DNA of 32,391 nt from Utricularia gibba (lineage: Eukaryota > Streptophyta > Magnoliopsida > Lamiales > Lentibulariaceae): positions 1-32,391 of the forward strand of contig NEEC01000175.1 in assembly GCA_002189035.1 (NCBI GenBank), in the 5' to 3' direction. Under the pieces are notes generated by a model. It saw only the letters and a program-made list of their open reading frames with translations. It had not been told where the DNA came from and did not search any database. The translations under genes and the position numbers were made by a program. Below, in pieces: positions 21,761 through 32,391 of the stretch (its first letter is position 1; every line of letters starts with the position of its first letter).

Positions 21761-24110
21761 TTATTGTAAGAAAGACAATTTCAAAAGGTGGAAATAAAAT
21801 ATTTAGTTGCAACTATTGCAATGTAGAATTATAGGCTCATATTTCAGAGTTTGAGCTCTTCTAACAAAAACCACTGACCAAGGTGCTAAGATATGTTAAG
21901 CTATTACTCCAACACAACTCAATGAAGTGAAAGCATTAGAAGAATAATCTATTCAAAAAATAGATCAAAATTGGCTTATTGCCTACTATAAGCAATAGAT
22001 TAGGAGAAAGATCTCATACTCCAAGTCTAGATTATGGATCTTCATCTCAAGTATTTTTCTCATCTACTTTAGTTGATGAAGATTGTTAATGTGAAGGAAA
22101 GAAGCACAAACTTGCAAAACAAAAGATATTAGAAGAATTATGGAATATAAAAGATAAGAAAGAAATAGACAATAAAATTGCAAAAGATTTCTACACTAGT
22201 GGTATTCCATTCAAATTTGCATGTTGTGCTTATTTTATTAAAGCAATGTCCTTACTTGATTTAAAAAAAACTACCTGCTAATTAATTTTTAGCATTTTTT
22301 TTACACATCTCATTGTTGTATATTTCTATTTATCATTTATAATACATTTTTATAATATAGGTATTTACCACCCAATTTGATAGTTTGTTAGAAAAACATG
22401 GATAGTGAAAGGAAACACATTGAAAAGTTATTCAATCCTACAGCAAGCACATGGGATTCAAAAGGTATAAACATTGTAACTGATGGTCGAATAGATGTTG
22501 AAAGGAAGACTTTGATTAAATTTATTATTCCAAATGAATCTAGAAGCATTTTTTGGCGAGCATCCAATTGGCCATGTGAAAAGTGGACGCTCTATTGCTT
22601 TATTAATTAGGTAAGTAGTAACTGATGCTAGAGCATTAAATATCGTTCAAATAATAATGGATAATGTTGCAAATTGTAAAGCTTCAAGTCATATGATTGA
22701 AAAAGTATATCTAAAGGTAGTTTAATTTTAATTCAATTTATGTAGATTTATTTAATACATGTAGTATATTTATACCTCTAACACACTATTATATATTTAA
22801 CAATGCAGATTTTGTGAACATTGTGTATTGTTTATACATTAAATCTTATCATGAAGGGACATTTGCTTCCACACCAGCTATATAGGCTAAAGATATTGTT
22901 GGTGAAGTATCCATAATTAAGAATTTTATTATGAATCATAAAAGAAGGTTAGTTATATTTAGAAAATACTCAAGTATATCATTTTTGAAGGTTTCCAAAA
23001 TTAGATTTGCATCTCATGTGATTGTATTATCTTGATTTAAATTTCTTTTCAATTCATTGCAAAAGATGGTTGTTAGTGATAAATGGAATTCATGTGATGA
23101 TGGGGAAAGGAGAAAACTAATTTAGTTAAACAAAGAATATTAGATCGTTATTTATGGACTTGTATTAATTATATTCTTAGAGTTTCATAGCCTATTGTGA
23201 AATATATTAGATTATGTGATATGGGTCAACCCACTCTTTATTTAATTTATGAACAACAGGATATTATGTTGATGAAGGTGAAGTAGGCTATATATTCTTT
23301 TGATAATGGTGAGGAGTACCACTTAATGTTTTGGGTTGATGTCGTAAAAATCATACATGAAAGATGTACACAAAGTCTTACTCCTTTGCATGCTATCGTT
23401 TATTGTTTGAATCCCACGTTAGCTTTCATTTTAATTTCATTGGAGTATTCCTTTCATTCATGAATCAAATGATGTTGCATATTATTTTTATAATCAATGT
23501 TTTATAGGTATGCTACTAAAGAATGGAGAGATCAACATCTAAACTTGCTTGAGATAGAATGTGATTTGGTCCATTCAAAGTTGAAAGATGAGTTCCTCAA
23601 TTGATACTTTCTTGATTCTAGGTTTTAGCAAAAGGAGAAGTGAAAGAAGAATTGACAACTTTTTTGAGGTACTCACATCAATTTGGTGAACCTGAATCTT
23701 TGGTAGATAAACTACATATGAAGCCAATATCATGGTGCTATTCTTGTGGTGTTCAAACATCACATCTTTCACATCTAGCGAAAAGAGTTTATGATTAGCC
23801 TTTTTCTTCTTCTTAAAGTGAAATGAATTGGAATATTTACTCATTCATCCATTCAAAATGAAGAAACAAACTAACCTCAAAAAGGGTGGAAGATTTAGTT
23901 TTTGTGCATAGCAATTTTTGATTTTTTTCAAGGAAAACATCAAAGTACCAATAAGGTATTTAAAAGATGTGGGATGTTAACCATTCAAGATCTCTGATAG
24001 ATACAACTATCTTGAATTCGCCAAGCTATCTATTAATAATCCAAAATTTGAGAGTATCATATTTAGTAATGATAATGATGATGAAATTGAAGTTCTACAA
24101 GAGTTTGATG
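21760..24110 (+). pseudogene. hAT-family transposase pseudogene (BED finger, DUF659, hATC)
   Basis: Cut-and-paste DNA transposase relic with family landmarks in order on the plus strand. BED zinc finger near 21785-21860: GGNKIFSCNYCNVEL. DUF659 segment: FYTSGIPFKFACC (22190-22230) and, at 22398-22610, KHIEKLFNPTASTWDSKGINIVTDGRIDVERKTLI. Then IIMDNVANCKAS (about 22650), IKNFIMNH, RFASHVIVLS, MVVSDKWNS (about 23065) and STPLHA-like TPLHAIVYCLNPT (about 23380). The hATC dimerisation domain is at about 23700-23920: PISWCYSCGVQTSHLSHLAKRVYD, FSSS, FIHSK, RVEDLVFVHSN. Many stops and frameshifts are present, so no protein is made. AT-rich breaks at 22260-22360 and 22720-22805 look like former introns. 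Terminal inverted repeats were not identified. Confidence 0.83.
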
Positions 24111-24319
24111 ATTGATGAAAATTTCTTACTTCGTTTTGTTAAATATCAGATTATAAGGTGTTTTGATACTTATTATTTTGATCATTGCACTTGATCCATC
24201 TTAATATTTTCTTCTAATCGTAAACTTGTTTTCTATTAGGGTGGGATATTTGTTTTTTGCATTAGATAAAGTCTCAATTTACATTTTAAAATATTAAAAA
24301 TATTATGTGTAACTAGTAA

Positions 24320-24375
24320 AAGTGGTTTGATTATCTTGACACTTATGTAAGTTGCATTGGTTCATCAATGTCTTC
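24320..24375 (-). mobile_element. LTR fragment related to the copia LTR at 18.7 kb
   Basis: On the minus strand TGATGAACC..., ACTTACATAAGTGTCAAGATAATC resembles the LTR start read down from 18719 (TGATGAATC..., GCTGACATAAGTACCAAGATAAT). Only about 45 bp can be matched by eye. Confidence 0.5.
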
Positions 24376-24799
24376 ATCTTAAATCACAGAATAAGCTCAA
24401 TTGGTAAGATGGTCTCAAACTTTAGTCCATGGAATGAGGTATCAGTGTAAGCAAACATTGGCTTTATACAAAATGTTGAGAGTAGGGATAGTAAAAAAAG
24501 TCAAACCAATAGACATTCAATCTAGTGGGGAATTGATAGGTTTTATTGAGTTGATGTTTCATAAACTATAACTTACTTTCTATTTCGATGGTTCTTATTT
24601 GAAAAAGAAATCATAAATTTTGAAACAATTGAAACTAAAACCAAATTTTATGATTTCGGTTCGAACCATAGTTTTAATAAACTTATGAAACATTAATTGA
24701 AAAAAAGAAAATTTTATTTTAAATTATAAAAAAGTATTTATTAAATATTAATTATTCAAAATTAATAATTAGATGTGAGCAAATAGTATGAAATTCATA

Positions 24800-25200
24800 T
24801 TAAGTTGCTTGTACATGGTAATATTTCGTTATATGAAAACATAGTAATGATTAAAAACCAATGCTTAGGATTTAAATTTATGTAGTTAGCTACTCTTATT
24901 TGCAAGCATTGCGAATGTTGCATGGTGATGTTTGCGATTTAATTGTACTTGGTAATATTTGTTTATTTGTAACTACAATGATAGTTGCAAAATAATACTT
25001 GCGATATAAATTTATGTGATTAGAAAATTTATTTGCAAGCACTATGAAGGTTGCATTGCGATGGTTATGATTTAAATATAGTTAGTTGGTTTCAGTTCAT
25101 TACAAATACTATGATGGTTATGCTATAGTGTCACATTTTAATTTATATGGTTGTAGTTTCTTTATTGACATGCACTATAAAGGTTATATACTCCAACTTG
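24800..25200. repeat. Degenerate tandem array, about six units of 66 bp
   Basis: A TTTGCAAGCACTATGAAGGTTG-like block recurs with anchors at 24835, 24902, 24969, 25035, 25102 and 25167, spacings 67, 67, 66, 67 and 65 bp. Units also share TAATATTT...TTTAAATTTATGT.(A/G)TTAG. Sequence identity between units is moderate. It lies in an intergenic stretch and has the same period as the array at 10.25-10.7 kb, although I cannot show that the units are homologous. Confidence 0.7.
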
Positions 25201-26000
25201 TGGATAACACAAACATATAGTTACTATTTCCACAAACCAAAACCAACCTTATAGTTTGAAAAATGATAATTTCTTGATAACCAAAAGTAGTTTTTTTTAT
25301 TTTTTTAGTGCTGACCAAAGATTAATAAACGTTTTTATTTTTTTAAATTTTCTTGAAGCTGAATAATGGCTAATGTTTCTCATATTTTTTAAATTTTTAA
25401 AGTGGATTTGAATCAGTAGTTTTAAACCATTAGTTTAGTTGGTTGGAGTTGGATTGGAACCACTGTTTCACGTTTTTTAATATACTATGTTTTTATAAAA
25501 ATTACATTGTTATATTATTAAGTTGCCCAAAATTTCCTTTCTCTTTCAATTAAGAATTAGAAGAGTTAAGAAATCTTATGTCTTAAAGCTTATGTTGGGA
25601 TTTGACGATAATCATTCAAGTTTTCTTATTTAGATATGCCTATTTGGGCATTACATTTTGAAGCACACCTTATCTAGGTCTTTATATATTCAGACATTAC
25701 TTTGTCCTAAGGCTTCTATCTTGGTATTTCTCAATCTAGATATTATTGCTTTGATGATTTTGCTATGTCATGATAATTATAAAAATCAAACACATTATTT
25801 GAGTAGAGTGACAAATCAAAATGTCCAAGCCACTTGCACCTACTCCTAGAAATTGTAACTTGCCAACTATTATGAAACAAAAAAATAAGTAGATTAATCC
25901 AACCCATTCTCATTGGACTGATGGTAGATTTCAAGATTTCAATTCTAAACTACTAATCACTTGATAAATCAGTGTTTATTTTAATTAGCTAGGGGTCTAG
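25201..26000. other. AT-rich intergenic stretch, no gene seen
   Basis: Short frames at 25658-25849 (+) and 25743-25934 (-) overlap each other and show no known motif. Nothing else is recognisable. Confidence 0.45.
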
Positions 26001-26004
26001 TGAT

Positions 26005-26175
26005 GGTACAAAATCTCACATTGGTTACAGACAGAGGTGGGGACATGCCTTAATAGAGAGATCTTGCTAATTTTGCTTGAGACTTTTTCCCCAGAAGGGA
26101 ATAACTTAAAACCATGAGGGGTGGGTTCTCAAAGTGGACAATATCGTATAAGGTGAATATGGATCATGACATCAA
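26005..26175 (+). mobile_element. Probable retroelement LTR fragment
   Basis: AAATCTCACATTGGTTACAG, then AAAACCATGAGGGG and TCTCAAAGTGGACAATATCG, resemble a sequence widely dispersed in plant genomes (TCCCACAT(C/T)GGTT...AACC.TGAGG...GGACAATATC) that I associate with LTR elements. This match is from memory. No coding part accompanies it. Confidence 0.5.
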
Positions 26176-26179
26176 GGTT

Positions 26180-28740
26180 CTTCATTATTGCATATTTATC
26201 CCTTTGTAGTTTGCACCCCTAATTCCCTCCACTTAGAAGAATTTTACTTGATGTGCATTACTCCACAAGATGTTAGTTTTATTTAATTTGAAATGTAATT
26301 CTATTGAATAGTATTCTTGACTTGGGCCTTAGAAACATTTTTTGTCATGATTTGTCATATGAGCTTTGTTTTTCATTTTTGTGAATCTAATTTGTCATTG
26401 AAAATAAAGATTGCAATATTTTAACTTTTGGGTTTAGGTATACTCATAAAGAATGAAAAATATAAAACTTTAAAGAAGATAGATAGTGAATGTATCCCAT
26501 GATTCAACATCCGTACACCTTGATCATTTTGGAAGCCAACTACCTCTACAATAAAAAGAATTGATGAACTGATGAAAGTAGAGAAATCTAAACTAAAATT
26601 GTGTTGCAAGTATTGTCTAAAAGAATATGTAGTTGAATTAAAGAAAACATAGTACAAACAACATGATTTATTATTTGAAATTTCAAAAGATAGATATTTT
26701 ACATTGAAGCCATTTCAAACATTATCTCCTTTCTCTCCCTGAAATATCTATAGGATGCCCTTCAAAAAGGAATCGATTTCAATAAAGATTTTCTCATTTT
26801 TGCCCTACATAAGAGTATTCTATTTAGATTTCAAGATGTGGAATAATCTTCAAACAAATGCAAGATTGATAAAGGAAAATTTCTAAATCATTGTAAAAAT
26901 TAAAGTTGTGTGTGAAATAAATTTTTAAGTTATATTCCGCACACTGTACAAATCAAAACAAAATACATAGTAGTTTTAAGAGTTAAACACAACAAATTGA
27001 TGTTTGTGATGTTAAAGTTTTATGCATTTTGATTGTCACAAAAATAATTATTAGTTAAAACTAACTATAATGTAATAGCAAAGATACAAAAATAAAGTTA
27101 ACGATATGGAAAACTAATAAAGTTAATTTACCAATTAAAAATTTGAATGTGGGTTCCAAGGGATGTATTGACTTGGTTTTGTATATCAAAATCTTACGGT
27201 GTTTTTTTTAACTTTAGATTATTTATATCTGTCCAAACTAACCTTTATGAGTTTTCGACTTTAATTTTTTGAGTTTTCTTAAATTATCTTACGTTTTGGC
27301 ATACCATTTTTTAAGATATAAAAGATTAGGTTTACTTGATCCTATTGATATTTACTCAAACAAGTTTAGGCATGAATCAATATCTCAATTTTTTAATCTA
27401 CCTCTAAGTTGGGTTTCTTAAATTAGATGTTTTACCTTTTTTCCCTCCTATATCTATCTTAGTGTTAAAGAAAAAATACACAAACTCTCTCAAGTTTTGG
27501 TCCTTACACCACCCCAATACATACCCCCTTCTATCCTCAATTCATCATATTAAAATCTAGTCACTCATAACATAGTCATAGATAAAAGAACATTTTTAGT
27601 TACAGTAATAACAACAAAATTATAAGTTGAAGGAAAATGTTTAAATGAAGAAAATATTAATGGAGTCATATCCTATTCTTGCAATACTACTCCACACTAT
27701 CCCTATTAGGAGTTGCGTATGCCTTGAATTGGGTTTTAGGCTCTTCGGGCTAAAACGAAATTTCCTTTCTTCTTCCTCTTCTATTTTTATTTGGATTGTC
27801 TTCTGTATAAAACTTATGTATTTAAAACTCTTTAAAATGTGTCTTTTTTCTTCATAATAATGTCCTTGGAGGTTGTGCAAAATATCGCCCTCATTTTCTC
27901 CTTCATCCTTAGCAACTTTTGTGTCATATCTTCTTTATGTTTATCTTTTTGTGTGTTATCACTTCTTTCCCCTTTAATATCCTTCTTTAGTGTCTTTTTT
28001 CAGAGCAAATCGTCCTCATATCTTGTCCGCGTATTTGCATATTGTACCTCCACCCTATATTAGGTGCCATCTATTCTTAACATATAAATTAGACTTGATT
28101 TTTTTTCTAAGATGATGTTAGTAAACTTAGAAAAATATTAGAAAAAATAAAGTTGATTAAATCATCTATTTAGCTCACATTGACACATAGAAATAAAAAT
28201 AATATTAAAACCAATAAAATATTTAAAACACCATCTAGAACACTTGATTTTAAATCATATTCATTTTATAATATAAAATCACTTGAGAATAGTTTGTTAT
28301 CAAAGATCGCATGAAGGAGTCCCATGGTATGATAATATCTTCATGTGAAGATTTGATTATCATACATTTCATCATAACCTACAAATCTTGAAAAATTGTT
28401 TGTACAACCGAGAGGTTATTGTGTCACTATACTATCCATAGTGCAACAAACTCTAGACCTCATCTCACAAGTTAAATAGCACAAGACTTCATATATTTTG
28501 AAGGTTTTCAAGTTATTATCCTAACCTTTAGTAATCTTAAAATATGAAAGTTTTCAGCTCACTATCCTTACCTTCATACGATACAATTTTTAAAGTTATT
28601 AAATTATTATCATGCACTTATTGGTTTGTTGAGTTAGAAGTTTTTTTGGTCACTACCCTCACATTCTTTCATTTTAGACTTTTGATTTCTCGAACAAAGC
28701 AACATCAACATTTTGAGTCTTTCAACATTTAGGACTAATC
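26180..28740. other. AT-rich intergenic stretch, no gene seen
   Basis: 2.5 kb of AT-rich DNA. The longest frames (26421-26657 -, 27641-27880 -, 27839-28063 +) are hydrophobic or low-complexity, overlap on opposite strands and resemble no family. No transposon domain was recognised. Confidence 0.45.
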
Positions 28741-28742
28741 AG

Positions 28743-29060
28743 TGTCGAGGCTTTCATAGGATGTTGAAGACTATGAAGTCAAATGGCTTCAAACACTTTT
28801 GAAAGCCTCAATATTGAACTTTACTTGTTTGAGCCTTTTGAGTTAAGTAACATTGAGACTTCAAAGATTAATGAAGTTTGTTGGATCACAAATTGTGCCT
28901 TTATTCGGTTTGAATCTCTTGGCCTTCTATGACCAAGTAGAATAAAGGCTACCATGTAGTTTGAAGAGGTTTGAATATTTTGTCCATTTGCACTAGTGAG
29001 TATCGAGACTTTCAAAAATTAATGAAGGTTGTAGAGTCATTACTATTGCCTTTATTTTGT
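28743..29060. repeat. Imperfect direct repeats about 150 bp apart
   Basis: GAGACTTCAAAGATTAATGAAG followed by GCCTTTATT at 28855-28910 recurs as GAGACTTTCAAAAATTAATGAAG ... GCCTTTATT at 29005-29060. A weaker related block starts at 28743 (GTCGAGGCTTTCA). Too diverged to classify. Confidence 0.5.
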
Positions 29061-30583
29061 TTAAATGACATATAATATTCTACAAAAAATTAAACAAGAT
29101 AAATTGGGTCACACACATGATTGTAAAATAAAACATGTTTCAACATGATCAAATATATCCAAATATCATTTTGAATTCATCATGCACATAGACAAGGATG
29201 GAATGGCGGATTTGTATCTCTTTAACCAATTCAATGAAGTTTATTTCTCCTTTATAAGGAGTCTTAGCACCTCAACTAGGTCAATCAAGGACTCCTCAAT
29301 TAGTTTGGCCTTCCCCTTACTAGTATGGCCACTCTCCCAACCATCTCCATCTGTTCATTTCCTCTCGAAGGTTCGTTCTTTTTTAGGTGCAAGAGCATCG
29401 AGACCCTTTGTGGTGAGAAGGGTCATCGAGAATTATAACACTGCTATTTTTGTTGTTCTTGAGTAAATGCTAGTTATCCCACTTTAGATGAGGCTCAAAT
29501 GATTTTTGTTGAGTGAGATAAGTATGGGTGAGGAAATTGAATCTACTTATCTTTGTTCCTGAACTTCATTCATTTTGCATCACATTTCAAAACTTTGAAG
29601 TTGTGGCATTAAATCCCCTATATAAAAGATCAGGTCTCCTTAAAGCATTTTGGTGGAAAATTCGTCAAAAATAGGGTAAAACTAGTGAGAAGACAAGAAC
29701 TTTTCATCATATTGATGACTGCCAAGATGTTGTCTACAGATTTAAACTTGAGAACATAATCATACACGAGCTATTGAAGTGTTTCCCCTTGATGCAAGTT
29801 GATAGCGAACCACATAGCGTTGTTCTTTGGAGTTTTGGGTATATGTATCACAAAAGGCCATCATGTCACAAGCAATGATGAACAATCAAGTTTCATATGG
29901 GATCATGCCTATGAGCCAACTACAAAGGTGACAATTTGAGGTTCTCTAATTGATTTGTTCCTCTATATGGGTTGGTAGTGAGATGGGCATATGACTTGGT
30001 GAGGTGGCCAAAGAAACCTGATTTTTAGCTAGCCCAATTAACATTTCCATCCAAAAGTAATAATTGGTGCTATTGAGATTGATAATAAAGAACTTCTTAA
30101 ACATGTTGATGTTACTAAGGAATATGTGGATATTGGCAAAAGCAGTTAGAGGATAAGGGTCAATTAAACTAGCGAAGCAAGTTGCTCATGTTTGCAAGAG
30201 ATTTTGAGAAAGTAGAGAATCAAAGTACAAAAAGATGACGTGTTTTTTTCCACACAAAATCACTACAAGAATTGCAAATAAATACAAGATAACTAATTGT
30301 TGTTATAAAGTTTAACCTTGAGATAATGCTCTCTTCTATAGTTGAATCTTGATAAGAATGATATCAAGTACAGAGGAGGGTACACTAATTGCCTTAGTGT
30401 ATATTTATCCGAATAAGATTTCCTTATATTATTGATCAATTTTATCATTTACAAAATTGGTCATTTACAAAATTGGTCACATTGAGGTAAAAATTTTTAA
30501 CTTAGGATGAATACTTTTTTTCACATACTTCATCAAAGATGGCCAGATTTGTAATATACTTCTATGTTGAATGAATTGACTGA
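29061..30583. other. Intergenic stretch 3' of the endoglucanase gene
   Basis: A frame at 29182-29466 (+) encodes 94 residues with no motif I recognise. The 29600-30260 part has fewer A/T runs and several partially open frames, which may be decayed retroelement gag, but I cannot name a domain. The terminal part precedes the stop codon of the minus-strand endoglucanase gene. Confidence 0.35.
30445..30476. repeat. 16-bp perfect tandem duplication
   Basis: TCATTTACAAAATTGG occurs twice head to tail. Confidence 0.85.
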
Positions 30584-31083
30584 CTATGTGAAAGATGGGA
30601 CGAGAGATGAGGTGGTGATCAAACCCGAGAGAAGTCCCACAGCAAGCGCAGAGTTGTAGGTTGTGGGTTCCCCTTGCATGGAGTTGTTCCTCGTGTCAAT
30701 ATAGGTTTCGTTTAGAAAAGGTCCTCCGACCAAAGCCCCCGTTGCTACATTCGGATTCGGGTCATCGGATTCAAGCCATTTGAACCCGTCTTTGCAACCG
30801 GGTGACTCCTCCGCCGGAATCGAGGCTCCACGGTGGTGAACGTATTCCGGGTACCTGCGGCCATAGCCAACAAGGTAGCTCATCTTCATGCCGTTTTGCC
30901 CGATAACGTAGTCTACTTGAGATCTTGCAAAGTAACGAAGATCATATGCATGAAATTCTCGTCCGTCGCAGGTAAGCGCCCTTGTCCGAGATGTCAGCAT
31001 GTAATCGCTGTATACTGTGGCCAGAAACGCCGATGCCACGGGATGCTGTATCGCATTCCATTCCGTTACCCATATCAAACCAC
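30584..31083 (-). other. Endoglucanase last exon with both C-terminal GH9 signatures
   Basis: The acceptor is TTTTGAAG/GTGGTTTG; the joined codon A/GT gives SRTES-GLIWVTEWN. It has 166 intact codons to the TGA stop, with HHRG and EPTTYNSA signatures. No frameshift in this exon. Confidence 0.88.
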
Positions 31084-32391
31084 CTTCAAAATTAGGAGAA
31101 TTGTAAATCTCTCATTCAATGTTTGAAATAATTTACAATTAAAAAAATGAAAAGTCGAAACTAAAAATCGCCTACTCTCTGTCCGGCTGGAGGTAGCGGA
31201 GGGGGACTCCGGCAAGAGGCTGCACATCAGAGCTTCTGCCGACTGCCGGTAGTTGTTTAGCTCCGGTGAGTCCTTCTTCGATCCGAAGAAGGTGATCCTA
31301 GAGAGTAATACCTGTACCCAAACAACTAATTAAGTTTTAACTGCTTTCAACGCATAACATAATTATTACATATTTGTCCAGTTGTGGTGACCTGAGCTCC
31401 GGCAAGCTTGTTATCCCAACTAAACCAGCTAGGGTTTGGGTTATCCCATTCTCCGAACTCCTCGCCGCCTGTCCCCGTCACGAAATCGTAGTAGGGCTCT
31501 TCTCCCGTTGCGTGAAAGAGCCAAGCTGCTGCCCACAGAAGCTCGTCACCGTATCCGGTGGAGTTGTAGTAGCTACGGACATGGGGAATGGTGACGCTGT
31601 ATGATTGTCTGTACTGTTCGCAAATGAGAACAGCTGCTTTGCATGCTTCAATAGTAGAATTGAATAGGGTGAATCACTGGCCTTGAAGACCAGAGATGAT
31701 GAAGCCAGGGCCGCCGCTGTCTCGGCGGCTACCTCCGTGCCGGGGCTCGAAACGTTCACCTGTGTCAACGGCCGTTTTTCTTTCATGTCCTCCGGCCTGT
31801 TCCAACAGCCATGGTCGATCTTAGGGTCCCCCACCTGCCAAATTTCCGAGTTTGCATTACAAATAAAATCTCAAAATTGAACACTGTTGAAAGCTCATCT
31901 CTGTCTCACTCTGAAAATGGCAGATTCGTATTTCCAATCCTAGCTACAAAATATAATAAAAAAAATTAAAGTGAAATGATGATAGTACCCATCAGAAGGA
32001 ACCTGAATGTAGAGAACATTATCAGAAGGATGCGCGTTCAACAAGTAATCCGTGATCCATCTTAGGGAGATTTGCGCGGGTTGGAGTTGATCAACGGCCG
32101 CCATCTGATCGCCGTATTCGAGAATAGCCCAAGAGAGAATGGTGGCGGTGAAGGCCATCGGAAAGCCGAACTTCACATGATCTCCGGCGTCGTACATTCC
32201 CTTGGAAAGATCCAGCTTGGCCTCATTCCCATCCCTCAAACCCGAATCCCCTCTCCACGAAATCGGTTGCTCTCCAATTTTCCGGCTGCGATGCAAATCG
32301 GCAACTACCAATGAACGGGTACTGCTTAGATACCGATAAAAAATGCGTTGTGTACATTTTTGGATGTCGAAAAACTGCATTGCGATTTTAA
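30584..32391 (-). CDS. GH9 endo-beta-1,4-glucanase, 5' end outside window, two frameshifts
   Basis: Glycosyl hydrolase family 9 enzyme that cleaves internal beta-1,4-glucosidic bonds of cellulose-like wall glucans; resembles secreted plant endoglucanases. Exons (minus strand): 32391-32356 (partial), 32285-32003, 31834-31392, 31311-31176, 31083-30584; introns are GT..AG. Motifs in order: MQFFDIQKSGKL across the first intron, ISWRGDSGL, YDAGDHVKFGFPMAF (catalytic-base Asp), GDPKIDHGCWNRPEDM, PGTEVAAETAAALA, NSTGYGDELLWAAAWLFHATG, SWFSWDNKLAGAQ, WVTEWNAIQHPVASAFLA, the His signature SYLVGYGRRYPEYVHHRG, and the acid signature DTRNNSMQGEPTTYNSA with catalytic Glu. Two single missing bases break the frame: near 32265 (AACC before GATTTCG where AACCC is expected) and near 31615 (AACAG where AACAAG is expected). 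Exon lengths against intron phases confirm each loss. The C-terminus lacks a carbohydrate-binding module. About 466 residues are visible. Confidence 0.92.
32286..32355 (-). other. Short (70-nt) intron of the endoglucanase gene
   Basis: The donor is AAAAAT/GTACAC and the acceptor TCGCAG/CCGGAAAA. Splicing creates QK-SGKL, the conserved GH9 motif, in phase 1. Unspliced sequence has no stop and stays open into ISWRGDSG because of the missing base near 32265. Confidence 0.75.

Noticed and set aside
24060-24090. GAT-rich run as a microsatellite
   Set aside because: Too short and imperfect; it falls in the acidic tail of the hAT pseudogene.
31374-31880. Open plus-strand frames over the endoglucanase
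   Set aside because: They are antisense to conserved GH9 exons, a common effect of GC-rich coding sequence.
1-32391. CRISPR array, bacterial operon or integrated phage
   Set aside because: Introns, plant-specific gene families and plant transposons show nuclear plant DNA; the two tandem arrays have contiguous diverged units, not identical repeats with unique spacers.

Overview
This is nuclear DNA from a flowering plant, most likely a eudicot. Genes have short GT..AG introns. Intergenic DNA is AT-rich and full of decayed Ty1/copia and hAT elements. The three recognisable genes are plant families: a filament-like plant protein (FPP), a glutamate receptor-like channel (GLR) and a glycosyl hydrolase family 9 endoglucanase. 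Species cannot be named from sequence alone.

Layout: the 3' part of an FPP gene (+) occupies 2-1952. From about 2.4 to 6.3 kb two copia relics of opposite orientation meet near 3.4 kb; a 1.29-kb repeat (copy A) sits inside the second one. From 7.5 to 9.9 kb a second copy (B) of that repeat family is interrupted by a divergent member (C) with a perfect 5-bp target duplication. A degenerate 66-bp tandem array lies at 10.25-10.7 kb and an unrecognised 165-codon frame at 10.8-11.3 kb. A complete five-exon GLR gene (-) spans 11857-15125. Copy D of the repeat family (-) is at 16.4-17.75 kb, followed by AT-rich DNA. From 18.7 to 20.9 kb lie a copia 3' end and an internally deleted copia element, both on the minus strand. 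A dead hAT transposase (+) fills 21.8-24.1 kb. A second 66-bp-period array is at 24.8-25.2 kb. From 25.2 to 30.5 kb almost nothing coding is seen. The window ends inside a GH9 endoglucanase gene (-) at 30584-32391.

The three genes have no evident shared pathway: a coiled-coil cytoskeleton/trafficking protein, a plasma-membrane cation channel and a cell-wall glucanase. What they share is that each carries one or two tiny frame-breaking indels in otherwise conserved coding sequence with intact splice sites (near 187, 971, 13737, 31615 and 32265). Either the assembly has small indel errors or these copies are decaying; the sequence alone cannot decide.

The most novel material is the 1.1-1.35-kb repeat family with termini TGATG...CACTTA(A/T)CA, seen four times including a nested insertion, and two tandem arrays sharing a period of about 66 bp. 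I found no CRISPR array, bacterial operon or recognisable RNA gene.
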